Shown piece by piece: positions 41,544 through 50,204 of a stretch of 64,000 nt of DNA. The position numbers were made by a program, and so were the translations under genes. The notes beneath the pieces are model-generated. The model saw nothing but the letters and a program-made list of their open reading frames with translations. It did not search any database and was not told where the DNA came from. The stretch is taken from NCBI GenBank assembly GCA_963820055.1, contig CAWFYJ010000006.1, positions 1 to 64,000 of the forward strand. The letters are read 5' to 3'. Origin of the DNA: RHKX01 sp963820055 (lineage in GTDB: Bacteria; Actinomycetota; Thermoleophilia; Solirubrobacterales; 70-9). Each line of letters begins with the position of its first letter. Within the stretch, counting starts at the first letter, position 1.

Positions 41544-42593
41544 ATGAGAAACCCACGCACCTTCGCCCAGCCGCTCGCGATCGGCGCCCCCGATCCGGTG
41601 CTCGACGTCCCGTTTCGCCCGTCGCGGATGATCCACTTCTTCGACGCCTCGAACGAGAAGATGGCGGCCAAGGTCCCGGACATGGCCAAGCAGGCCGACA
41701 TCCTGCTCGGCAACCTCGAGGACGCCGTCCCGGTCGACAAGAAGGTCGCCGCCCGCGAGGGCCTCGTCAAGGTCGCCAAGGAAGTCGACTTCGGCGAGAC
41801 CCAGCTCTGGACCCGGGTCAACTCGCTGGAGAGCCCCTGGGTCCTCGACGACCTGACGACCCTCGTCACCGAGATCGGCGACAAGCTCGACGTGATCATG
41901 GTCCCGAAGGTCGAGGGCGCCTGGGACATCCACTACGTCGATCGCCTGCTCGCCCAGCTCGAGGCCAAGGCCGGGATCGATCGGCCGATCCTCGTCCACG
42001 CGATCCTCGAGACCTCGCTCGGCGTCGTCAACCTCGAGGAGATCGCGACGGCGAGCCCGCGGATGCAGGGAATGAGCTTCGGCCCGGCCGACCTCGCCGC
42101 CTCGCGGCGGATGAAGACGACCCGCGTCGGCGGCGGCCACCCCGGCTACCTCGTCATCAACGACCCGGACCCGGACGACCCCGAGGCTCCGCGGGCGACC
42201 GCCCAGCAGGACCCGTGGCACTACTCGATCGCCCGCATGGTCGACGCCTGCACCTCGGCCGGGATCCTGCCCTTCTACGGCCCCTACGGCGACATCAAGG
42301 ACGTCGCCGGCTGCGAGGCGCAGTTCCGGGCGGCGTTCCTGCTCGGCTGCGTCGGGACCTGGACCCTCCACCCCGTCCAGATCGGGATCGCCAAGAAGGT
42401 GTTCAGCCCCGACCCGGACGAGGTCAAGTTCGCCAAGAAGGTCATCGAGGCGATCCCCGACGGCCGCGGCGTCCACATGATCGACGGCAAGATGCAGGAC
42501 GACGCGACCTGGAAGCAGTGCAAGGTCATGGTCAACCTCGCCGAGATGCTGGCCGAGAAGGATCCGGAGCTGAAGGAGGCGTACGGCCTCTAG
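41544..42593 (+). CDS. mcl: L-malyl-CoA/beta-methylmalyl-CoA lyase
   Basis: This 349-residue HpcH/HpaI-fold enzyme has RSRMIHFFDASN-type N-terminus, ILLGNLEDAVPVDKK near residue 54 with metal-ligand acidic residues, MVPKVEGAWDIHYVDRLL, LETSLGVVNLEEIA (Glu ligand) and MSFGPADLAASRRMKTTRVGGGHPGY (in parts), the group typical of Mcl1. It splits methylmalyl-CoA to glyoxylate and propionyl-CoA and condenses or cleaves malyl-CoA. AGGAG precedes the ATG. This completes the ethylmalonyl-CoA pathway set. Confidence 0.9.
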   Translation: MRNPRTFAQPLAIGAPDPVLDVPFRPSRMIHFFDASNEKMAAKVPDMAKQADILLGNLEDAVPVDKKVAAREGLVKVAKEVDFGETQLWTRVNSLESPWVLDDLTTLVTEIGDKLDVIMVPKVEGAWDIHYVDRLLAQLEAKAGIDRPILVHAILETSLGVVNLEEIATASPRMQGMSFGPADLAASRRMKTTRVGGGHPGYLVINDPDPDDPEAPRATAQQDPWHYSIARMVDACTSAGILPFYGPYGDIKDVAGCEAQFRAAFLLGCVGTWTLHPVQIGIAKKVFSPDPDEVKFAKKVIEAIPDGRGVHMIDGKMQDDATWKQCKVMVNLAEMLAEKDPELKEAYGL

Positions 42594-42620
42594 CTCGACG
42601 CCGTCGTCCACCGCCGATTG

Positions 42621-42639
42621 CTAGAGCAGGCTGCTCTAG
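42621..42639. promoter_or_regulatory. Perfect palindrome 1 before AAA ATPase
   Basis: CTAGAGCAG-G-CTGCTCTAG is a perfect nine-base inverted repeat, 40 bases before the chosen start of the ATPase gene. Confidence 0.55.
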
Positions 42640-42645
42640 AAAGTG

Positions 42646-42660
42646 GAGCAGTATCTGCTC
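42646..42660. promoter_or_regulatory. Palindrome 2 before AAA ATPase
   Basis: GAGCAG-TAT-CTGCTC repeats the core of the upstream palindrome 25 bases away and abuts a TATTCT hexamer at 42661-42666. Together they look like tandem operators over the ATPase promoter. Confidence 0.55.
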
Positions 42661-42678
42661 TATTCTTTGCGCGAGCCA

Positions 42679-43803
42679 GTGAATCCATTCCGCTACAGCG
42701 AGCCGGTGCCTCCGGACGAGCTGATCGACCGCGAGGCCGAGACGACGACGCTGGTCGAGACGGCGGTGAGCGGCAACAACAGCCGCCTCGTCGCCCCCCG
42801 CCGCTACGGCAAGACGTCGCTGCTCAATCGGCTCGGCGAGGCCGTCGGCCGCGAGGGCTGGAACGCCGTCTACGTCGACTTCTTCGGCGTCCTCACGCTC
42901 GCCGACGTCAGCGCCCGGGTCGAGCGGGCCTACGCGACCCAGCTCGAGGGCAAGGTCGCCGCCTGGTTCGCCGGGTTCCGGCGGCGCCTGCGGCCGAGCC
43001 TGCGGATCGGCGCCGACGAGGGCGTCAGCGCCGACGTCGAGCTCGCCCTCGATCCCGCCGCCGAGCCGCCGCTCCTCGAGCGCCTCGCGATCCCGAAGCG
43101 GATGTTCGAGCGGACCGGGACGCGGACGCTCGTCGTCTTCGACGAGTTCCAGGACGTCCTCACGGCCTCCGACCGCGCCGACGCCGTGATCCGCAGCGAG
43201 ATCCAGCACCACGGCGACGCGGCCAGCTACGTCTTCGCCGGCTCGCAGCTCGGGATGATGCGGAGCCTCTTCGCCGACAAGCGGCGGGCGCTCTACGGAC
43301 AGGCGCGGGCGCTCGACCTCTCCCCCCTCGACCCCGAGGACGTCGCCGAGTACCTCGATCGCCGCTTCCGGGGCACGAACCGCGAGATCGGCGACGCCCT
43401 CGACCCGCTGCTCGAGCTCGCCCAGGGGCATCCGCAGCGGACGATGCTGCTCGCGCACCTGCTCTGGGAGCGGACGCCGGCCGGCTCGCGGGCCGGCGAG
43501 GAGCAGTGGGCGGACGCCGCCGAGCGGGCGATGGTCGAGGTCCAGGACGAGCTGCGGGCGATCTGGACCGGCCTCAGCGCCGGGCAGCGCCGCGACGCTG
43601 ACCGCCGTCGCCGAGAACCGCGAGGGCATCTACGCGGCCGGCCGCCGCCACGGCGGCTCGCGCGGCGGATCGGCGAAGGCGGCGGTCGACGTCCTCCTCG
43701 ACAACGGCGAGATCTACGCGCGACCCCGCCGACGAAGACCGGCTACCGGGTCGTCGACCCGCTGCTCGGCGAATGGGTCGCCGGAGGAAGGACGGCGCGA
43801 TGA
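42679..43803 (+). CDS. Archaeal-type AAA ATPase (PF01637-like), frameshifted
   Basis: The intact N-terminal part has the Walker A-like SRLVAPRRYGKTSLLNR near residue 45 and Walker B LVVFDEFQDV near residue 155, followed by FAGSQLGMM and LSPLDPEDVAEYLDRRF, as in archaeal-type ATPases. The protein breaks at about 43597, 43718 and 43740; three extra bases restore frame 1, so LTAVAENREGIYAAGRR and YRVVDPLLGEWV lie on different frames. GTG 42679 (VNPFRYSEPV) fits the family N-terminus; an alternative GTG is at 42643. Possibly a regulator or effector ATPase. Its stop overlaps the thioesterase start. Confidence 0.72.
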   Translation: MNPFRYSEPVPPDELIDREAETTTLVETAVSGNNSRLVAPRRYGKTSLLNRLGEAVGREGWNAVYVDFFGVLTLADVSARVERAYATQLEGKVAAWFAGFRRRLRPSLRIGADEGVSADVELALDPAAEPPLLERLAIPKRMFERTGTRTLVVFDEFQDVLTASDRADAVIRSEIQHHGDAASYVFAGSQLGMMRSLFADKRRALYGQARALDLSPLDPEDVAEYLDRRFRGTNREIGDALDPLLELAQGHPQRTMLLAHLLWERTPAGSRAGEEQWADAAERAMVEVQDELRAIWTGLSAGQRRDADRRRREPRGHLRGRPPPRRLARRIGEGGGRRPPRQRRDLRATPPTKTGYRVVDPLLGEWVAGGRTAR

Positions 43804-44233
43804 GCCCGGCGTTCGTCCATCCGATGCGGGTCCGCTTCGCGGAGTGCGACCCGCAGGGAATCGTCTTCAACTCCCGCTACCTCGAGTACTTCGACGTCGC
43901 GATGACCGAGATCTGGCGCGAGGCGATCGGCCCCTACGACGCGGCGACCGCCGACAACGGCGTCGACCTCGTCGTCGCCGAGGCGGGCATCAGGTACCGC
44001 GACTCGCTCCGCTTCGACGACGAGTTCGAGCTGCGCGCGACCGTCTCGCGGCTCGGGACGACGTCGATGACCACCGCGATCGAGGTCGTCCGCGACGGAT
44101 CGTCGTCGCCGAGGGCGAGCTGCGCCACGTCTTTCTCGCCCGCGAAGGCGGCCGGCCGACGGCGATCCCGGCCGCCGTCCGGGCGGCGTTCGAGCCCTAC
44201 CTCGCCCGCGGCGACGACCCGCTCCCCGCCTGA
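43800..44233 (+). CDS. 4-hydroxybenzoyl-CoA thioesterase-like protein, frameshifted
   Basis: The first part is a hotdog 4HBT thioesterase: RVRFAECDPQGIVFNSRYLEYFDVAM near residue 8, with the catalytic Asp, then VAEAGIRYRDSLRFDDEFELRA. After about 44098 the frame changes and the true C-terminus IVVAEGELRHVFLAREGGRPTAI continues to TGA at 44233. A missing base (or two extra) explains it. The ATG overlaps the ATPase stop (ATGA). It would hydrolyse an acyl-CoA. Confidence 0.7.
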
Positions 44234-44260
44234 GGGCGGAATGTTCGATCATCTGCGGTC

Positions 44261-45911
44261 GTGAGCGACGAGGAAACCATCGACCCGCGCCGGCGCCGGA
44301 TCTACGTCACCGGCCATCGCAACCCCGACACCGACTCGATCGCGTCGGCGATCGCCTACGCCGAGCTCAAGCAGCAGCTCGACCCCGAGAGCGAGTACGT
44401 CCCGGTCCGGCTCGGCAAGGTCAACGCGCAGACGGCGTGGGTCCTCGAGCGCAGCGGCGCCGCCGCGCCCGGACCCGATGCTCCACGTCCTGCTCCGGGT
44501 CAGCGACGTCATGCAGGAGACCTTCCCGATCGCCGACCACCGCGAGCCGCTCCGCGAGGTCGGGCGAACGATGGCCGCGGGCGACCTCGACCTCGTCCCG
44601 ATCGTCGGCGACGAGGGCGAGCTGATCGGCGTGATGACCGAGCGCTCGCTCGCCCACCGCTACATCCGCGAGACCGGCAAGACCCACAGCCTCGCCGACG
44701 CGCCGACGACGATCTCGGCGATCGTCGGCGTCCTCGACGGCGAGCTGATCGAGGGCGAGGACGGCACCGTCTCCGGCCGCGTCTGGGTCCACTCGATCGA
44801 CGCCTCACGAAGCGACAGCCGGATCTCCGACGGCGACATCGTCGTCGTCGGCAATCGCGCCGACGCCCAGCGCCAGTCGATCGAGCTCGGCGCCGCCGTC
44901 CTCATCACCAGCAACGGCATGCCGCCCGCGGACGGCATCCGCGAGCTCGCCCGCGAGCACGGCACGCGGATCATCATCAGCCCGCTCGACTCCTACGTCA
45001 GCTGCCGGATGGTCACCCTCGCCTCGCCGTGCGAGGGAATGGCGGACCGCTCGCCGCTGACCGTCGACCCCGACGACCTGATCGACGACATCTCCGAGCA
45101 GATCAAGGACGTCCACTACCGCGCCGCTGTCGCCGTCGACTCGCGCAACCGGCCGGTCGGGCTGCTGACGCGCAGCGACCTCGTCTCACCGAAGCCGCGG
45201 CGGGTGATCCTCGTCGATCACGCCGAGTCGGCCCAGAGCGTCCCCGGCGTCGAGCAGGCCGAGATCGTCGAGATCCTCGACCACCACCACATCGGCTCGA
45301 TCGAGACGCGGATCCCCGTCACCGCGACCTTCGACCCGGTCGGCTCGACGGCGACGCTGATCACCGAGCGGTTCATCGGCAACGAGATCGAGCCGATGGA
45401 CGCGACGGCGATCCTCCTACTCTGCGCGATCCTCTCCGACACGGTCCTGCTCAACTCGCCGACGGCAACCGACCGCGACCGCGCGGCTATCGACTACCTC
45501 GAGGACCTGATCGACGTCAACGCGATGCAGCTCGGCCGCGAGATGTTCGACAGCACCTCCGACGTGAGCGAGGTGCCCGCCCACGAGATCGTCACCCGGG
45601 ATGCCAAGGAATACCAACTGGCGTCCGGCGAGACCATCTCCATCGCCCAGATCGAGACGGTCGGAACGCGCGTGCTCGAGCGGCGCGAGGAACTCGTCGC
45701 CGCGATCGCCGACGTCCGCGACCGCAACGACTACGCGCTCGCGGCCCTGATGGTCACCGACATCGTCGAGCAACGGACGATGCTCGTCACCGCCGGCGAC
45801 GACACGGTCGTCGCCCGCGCCTTCGGCGAGTGCAACTCCGACGGGCTCTTCGAGCTCCCGGGCGTGATGAGCCGGAAGAAACAGGTCGCGCCGGTCCTCC
45901 TCGGCGCCTGA
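44261..45911 (+). CDS. Manganese-dependent inorganic pyrophosphatase with CBS/DRTGG regulatory domains, frameshifted
   Basis: A DHH pyrophosphatase: GHRNPDTDSIASAIAYAEL at the N-terminus, the second catalytic region ILVDHAESAQ and ILDHHHIGSIETRIPVTATFDPVGSTA (in parts), and a C-terminal DHHA2-like part. Between them are a CBS domain (DVMQETFPIADHREPLREV) and a DRTGG domain (AIVGVLDGELIEGEDGT...). It hydrolyses pyrophosphate and is regulated by adenine nucleotides. The frame breaks near 44466 at GCGCCCGGACC, most likely one extra base, then continues cleanly to 45911. The start is GTG 44261. Confidence 0.85.
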
Positions 45912-45930
45912 CGTCCGCCCCGGGGTTGAT

Positions 45931-46009
45931 GGGCGGGGGAGGCGAGGCACCGTGGGAGCAACTCGCTTCGCTCGTGCGGACTACCCACGGCACCTCACCT
46001 CCCCCGCCC
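45931..46009. terminator. Large stem-loop after pyrophosphatase
   Basis: Bases 45931-45956 (GGGCGGGGGAGG...CCGTGGG) pair with 45984-46009 in 23 of 26 positions, around a 27-base loop. It is likely the terminator of the pyrophosphatase operon. Confidence 0.5.
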
Positions 46010-46082
46010 TCCGCCGCCGTGGGTCCGGTGACGCCGCGAGGACCGGCCACTTAGCAGGGAGAGGGCAGGTAGAGTCGTTCGT

Positions 46083-46707
46083 GTGAGGAGGGGGTTGCTC
46101 GCGATCGGAGTCGTTGCCATGGGGATCGTTTCGATCCCAGCGGTGTCGGTGGCCGGCGCGGACGTCGGGGGTCCGCCCACCAACGACGTCAAGCGTTGCG
46201 ATTCCCATGCGAAACCGTGCGGCAAGCCCTTCGTCCTGGGAGAGGGACGGCAGTTCGGCGGCAAGCGGGAGATCGTCGGTCTGAAGTCCCGCCTCGGCGC
46301 CTGCCTCAGCTTCGAGCGCCTCGGCTACGAGTCTTCTCTCCTACTGCGATGAGGACGCCACGCCGCGGCCGAAGAAAGCCCCTGCGGGTGGAGCTCGAGT
46401 CGACGGCCACCGAGATCAAGGTGCCCGGCAACGAGCGCGTCCGGAGCACCGAGGTCGGCGGCGTTCTCAGGCCCGACGTCGCGCGCGTGCAGGCGGTCGT
46501 CAAGGGCTCAGGAAAGGCCGGATGCAGGACGCGATCACCAATCAGGTGGACGCCGATCTTGCCAGGAAGGTGGGCTTCAAGGGACGCGTCGGGGTGTTCG
46601 ATCTGGGCGTCCAGGGCTTCCCCCTGAGCCCGAGGAACGGCGGCATCGAGCTGAAGGCATTCGACCGCGAGGGCAACCTCCTCGGCGTCAAGCACCTCGG
46701 CAGCTGA
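46083..46707 (+). CDS. Broken secreted protein
   Basis: GTG 46083 opens a signal peptide (LLAIGVVAMGIVSIPAVSVAGA) and a Cys/Lys/Gly-rich stretch with CDSHAKPCGKPFVLGEG. The frame then breaks around 46330, 46385 and 46515; fragments YCDEDATPRPKKAP, LRVELESTATEIKVPGNERV and MQDAITNQVDADLARKVGF...KHLGS lie on other frames and end at TGA 46707. Joined, they would make a secreted protein of roughly 205 residues. I do not recognise it. It is either decaying or damaged by sequencing error. A TAGAGT lies a few bases before the start. Confidence 0.55.
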
Positions 46708-46787
46708 CGGCCGCCAACAACATCGTCCCCGCCCGCCCCCGCCGCCCGGCCAAGCGGACGCGAAGCGGAGCATTTGGGCGGAGTTGT

Positions 46788-48599
46788 CTACCCCAGGTCG
46801 GACTTGAGCTTGTCCAGGTGAGCCTGGACCTCGCTCGGCAGGTTGTCGAACTTCGCGAGGTGCTCCTCGACCTGGGGCAGCTCGTGGCCGAGCGCCTCGG
46901 TGTCGACGGCGAGCAGCTCGGCGACGTCCTCGTCGCTGATGTCGAGGCCGTCGACGTTGAGCTCGCCGGGGGCGGGCACGTTGCCGATCGGGGTCTCGAC
47001 GACCGCCGACTCGCCGTTGCAGCGGCGGAAGACCCACTCGAGGACGCGGCTGTTCTCGCCGAAGCCCGGCCAGATGAACTTCCCGTCGGCGTCCTTGCGG
47101 AACCAGTTGACGTAGAAGATCTTCGGGAGCTTGTCGTCCTCGCCCTTGCGGCCCATCTCGAGCCAGTGCTCGAAGTAGGCGCCCATGTCGTAGCCGCAGA
47201 AGGGCAGCATCGCGAACGGGTCGAAGCGGAGCTGGCCGACGGTGCCGAAGGCGGCAGCGGTCATCTCCGAGGACATCGTCGCGCCGAGGAACACGCCGTG
47301 CTCCCAGTCGAACGCCTCGCGGACGAGCGGCACCACCGAGGCGCGGCGGCCGCCGAACAGGAAGGCGTCGATCGGGACGCCGGCCGGGTCCTCCCACTCC
47401 GGCGCCATCGAGGGCGCCTGGGCGGCGGCGACGGTGAAGCGGGCGTTCGGGTGGGCGGCCGGAGTCTCCGAGTCGGGAGTCCAGTCGTTGCCGTGCCAGT
47501 CGACGAGGTGCGCCGGCTTCTCCTCCGTCATCCCCTCCCACCAGACGTCGCCGTCATCGGTGAGGGCACAGTTGGTGAAGACCGTGTCGGCCTCGATCGC
47601 CTTCATCGCGTTCGGGTTGGTCTCGTAGCCGGTTCCCGGGGCAACGCCGAAGAAGCCGGCCTCGGGGTTGATCGCGTAGAGGCGGCCGTCGTCGCCGAAC
47701 TTCATCCAGGCGATGTCGTCACCGATCGTCTCGACCTTCCAGCCGGGAAGCGTCGGGATCAGCATCGCCAGGTTCGTCTTGCCACAGGCCGACGGGAACG
47801 CGCCGGTCACGTACTTGACCTGGCCCTCCGGCGAGGTCAGCTTCAGGATCAGCATGTGCTCGGCCATCCAGCCCTCGTCGCGAGCCATCGCCGAAGCGAT
47901 CCGCAGCGCCAGGCACTTCTTGCCGAGCAGCGCGTTGCCGCCGTAGCCGGAGCCGAACGACCAGATCTCGCGGGTCTCGGGGTAGTGGACGATGTACTTC
48001 GTCTCGGCGTTCGTCGGCCAGGTGCTGTCCTCGGCGCCCTCGGCGAGCGGGTCGCCCACCGAGTGGACGCAGGGGACGAACTCGCCGTCGGCGCCGAGCA
48101 CGTCGAGCGCGCGCTGGCCCATCCGGGTCATGATCCGCATCGAGACGACCACGTAGGGCGAGTCGGTGAGCTGAACGCCGATCGAGGACTTGTCGGACCC
48201 GAGCGGGCCCATCGAGAACGGCACGACGTACATCGTGCGGCCGGCCATGCAGCCTTCGAAGAGGTCGGAGAGCGTCTCGCGCATCTCGGCCGGGGCCATC
48301 CAGTTGTTGTTGGGGCCGGCGTCGTGCTCGTCCTCGCTGCAGATGTAGGTCCGGTCCTCGACCCGCGCGACGTCGCTGGGGTCGGACCAGGCCAGGTAGG
48401 AGTTCGGGCGCTTGGCGTCGGAGAGGCGCTGGAAGGTTCCGGCTTCGACGAGCTCGTTGCAGAGCCGGTCGTACTCCTCGCCCGAGCCGTCGCACCAGTA
48501 GATCGACTGGGGCTTGGTCAGCTGTGCGATCTCCTCGACCCAGCTCGTCAGGGCGTCGTTCTGGGTAGGCGCCTCGGGCGCGGCGGTTGCGTCGGTCAT
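46788..48599 (-). CDS. pckG: PEP carboxykinase (GTP)
   Basis: The 603-residue protein has the GTP-type signatures: GAFPSACGKTNLAMLIPTLPGW, the P-loop/kinase-1 motif near residue 282, and DIAWMKFGDDGRLYAINPEAGFFGVAPGT with the GTP-type kinase-2 region. FLFGGRRASVVPLVREAFDWEHGVF follows. It converts oxaloacetate to phosphoenolpyruvate for gluconeogenesis, a step needed for growth on acetyl-CoA precursors. AGGAG lies 15 bases before ATG 48599; the TTG at 48614 is too close to it. It is convergent with the broken secreted gene. Confidence 0.96.
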   Translation of the reverse strand: MTDATAAPEAPTQNDALTSWVEEIAQLTKPQSIYWCDGSGEEYDRLCNELVEAGTFQRLSDAKRPNSYLAWSDPSDVARVEDRTYICSEDEHDAGPNNNWMAPAEMRETLSDLFEGCMAGRTMYVVPFSMGPLGSDKSSIGVQLTDSPYVVVSMRIMTRMGQRALDVLGADGEFVPCVHSVGDPLAEGAEDSTWPTNAETKYIVHYPETREIWSFGSGYGGNALLGKKCLALRIASAMARDEGWMAEHMLILKLTSPEGQVKYVTGAFPSACGKTNLAMLIPTLPGWKVETIGDDIAWMKFGDDGRLYAINPEAGFFGVAPGTGYETNPNAMKAIEADTVFTNCALTDDGDVWWEGMTEEKPAHLVDWHGNDWTPDSETPAAHPNARFTVAAAQAPSMAPEWEDPAGVPIDAFLFGGRRASVVPLVREAFDWEHGVFLGATMSSEMTAAAFGTVGQLRFDPFAMLPFCGYDMGAYFEHWLEMGRKGEDDKLPKIFYVNWFRKDADGKFIWPGFGENSRVLEWVFRRCNGESAVVETPIGNVPAPGELNVDGLDISDEDVAELLAVDTEALGHELPQVEEHLAKFDNLPSEVQAHLDKLKSDLG

Positions 48600-48747
48600 C
48601 GTGGGCTCGCTCAACTCCTATCTGGGGATCCGCATCACAGATGCCGCCGCAGTTGGCAGGGCCGGCAATCGATGCTGGGCTACCGGACATTGTGCCGAAA
48701 ACGGAGGCGACATGCCTGCGGTATTCCCCCGGCCCTGGGCGGGGAAA

Positions 48748-50124
48748 CTACGGAGCGACGGCCAGCACGGCGGCCGCGGCCTCGCGTCCGGACCCGACGG
48801 CTCCGTCCATGTAGCCGTTCCAGACAGTCGCCGTCTCGGCTCCGGCCCAGTGGATCGGGCCGATCGGATCGCGGAGGGCGGGCCCGTTGTCGCTCCATGC
48901 CCCGGGGGGCATGAAGCCGCCGTAACAGCCGCGCGACCATTCCTCCGCCGCCCAGGCCTGGTCGACGTAGTGGACCGGGTCGGCGGCCTCGGGACCGAAC
49001 AGGCGGGCGAAGCATGCGGCGACCATCGAACGGCGCTCGTCGCGGCCGAGGTCCATCGCCTCCCGCGCGGCACGCCCCTCGAGGAAGCCGAGCAGCACGC
49101 CGGGGCTGCCGTCCGGGGGCGAGTTGTCGAAACCGACCGAGACCGGGCCGGTGACGCTCGTGACCGCCCCTGAAAGACCCCGGTCCCGCCAGAAGGGCCG
49201 CTCGTAGACGGCCATGCACTTGACGACGCTGCCCTGCGTCATCCGCTGCGAGAGCCCATCGCGGATCGCCGGCATCGGCGGGTCGTAGGCGATCCGCCCG
49301 GCGAGGGTCGGCGGGATCGCGACGATCGCGCGCCCGGCGCGAACCGTCAGCCGGTCGCTCGTCACCTCGACGCCGTCGGGGCCGTGGACGATCCGGCGGA
49401 CGGGCGTCCCGAGCTCGACGACGCCCGGTCCGAGTTCCTCGGCCATCCGCATCGAGATCAGCTGGGTGCCGCCGACGACGCGGTCCTGCTGGGCGCCGCC
49501 CTCGGTGTCGGTGAGGATCTCGATCGAGCCGGCCGAGCGGATGTAGAAGAGGACGTGCAGCAGCGAGACGTCACGCGGCTCGGCGGCCCAGACGCCGATG
49601 ATCGCGAGCCTGAGGATGTCGCGGGCGACGCCGGTCCGGACGTTTCGCCGCATCCACGACTCGAACGTCTGCCCGTCCCAGGTCGCGGCCTTCGGCGCCC
49701 GCCACGGCGCCGCAGGCGGGACGGCGGAGGCCATCGAGTTGAGGCGCTTGAGGACGACCCCGACCTCGGCGAGCCCGATCGGGTTGACCTTCGGGATCGT
49801 GCCCTCGTAGCGCCCGATCCGGCCGCCGCGCTCGAACAGGTTCGTCCCCGCCGAATACGTCGGGAACGTCTCGAGGCCGAGCTCACCGATCAGGGCGTTG
49901 ATCCGGTCCTGGGTCGGGCCGACCCACTGGGCCCCGAGCTCGACGACCTTGCCCTCGGCGATCGGCTCGTTCAGGGTCCGCCCGCCGACCCGGTCGCGCG
50001 CTTCGAGGACGACGACGCTCCGCCCCGCTGCCCGCAGCGCCCGGGCCGCGGCAAGGCCCGCGAGACCGGCTCCGACGACGACGACATCGGCCTCCCTCGG
50101 TGCTGCCTCGCGGCGTCCGAACAT
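48748..50124 (-). CDS. Flavin-containing monoamine oxidase-type enzyme
   Basis: This 458-residue protein starts with an FAD dinucleotide motif VVVVGAGLAGLAAARALRAAG near residue 17 and VLEARDRVGGRTLN. The C-terminus carries WAGAETATVWNGYMDGAVGSG, the second FAD contact. AQWVGPTQDRINALIGELGLETF is the substrate region. It oxidises a primary or secondary amine and makes hydrogen peroxide; FMO-like substrates cannot be specified. The start is fixed by TAGGAT-N7-ATG at 50132-50137, in preference to an upstream ATG. Confidence 0.88.
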   Translation of the reverse strand: MFGRREAAPREADVVVVGAGLAGLAAARALRAAGRSVVVLEARDRVGGRTLNEPIAEGKVVELGAQWVGPTQDRINALIGELGLETFPTYSAGTNLFERGGRIGRYEGTIPKVNPIGLAEVGVVLKRLNSMASAVPPAAPWRAPKAATWDGQTFESWMRRNVRTGVARDILRLAIIGVWAAEPRDVSLLHVLFYIRSAGSIEILTDTEGGAQQDRVVGGTQLISMRMAEELGPGVVELGTPVRRIVHGPDGVEVTSDRLTVRAGRAIVAIPPTLAGRIAYDPPMPAIRDGLSQRMTQGSVVKCMAVYERPFWRDRGLSGAVTSVTGPVSVGFDNSPPDGSPGVLLGFLEGRAAREAMDLGRDERRSMVAACFARLFGPEAADPVHYVDQAWAAEEWSRGCYGGFMPPGAWSDNGPALRDPIGPIHWAGAETATVWNGYMDGAVGSGREAAAAVLAVAP

Positions 50125-50131
50125 GCGGGCG

Positions 50132-50137
50132 ATCCTA
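50132..50137 (-). promoter_or_regulatory. -10 element (TAGGAT) of amine oxidase gene
   Basis: TAGGAT-N7-ATG decides the start at 50124. Confidence 0.5.
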
Positions 50138-50204
50138 TTGCGGGATCGAGTCGGTAGGGTTCCGCGGCGCTCGGCGACCGACGGTCCCGGCGCCCCCGAA
50201 ACCA

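Noticed and set aside
46306..47541. A 411-codon minus-strand frame overlapping pckG
   Set aside because: It is pckG sequence read in the wrong frame plus antisense of the broken secreted gene.
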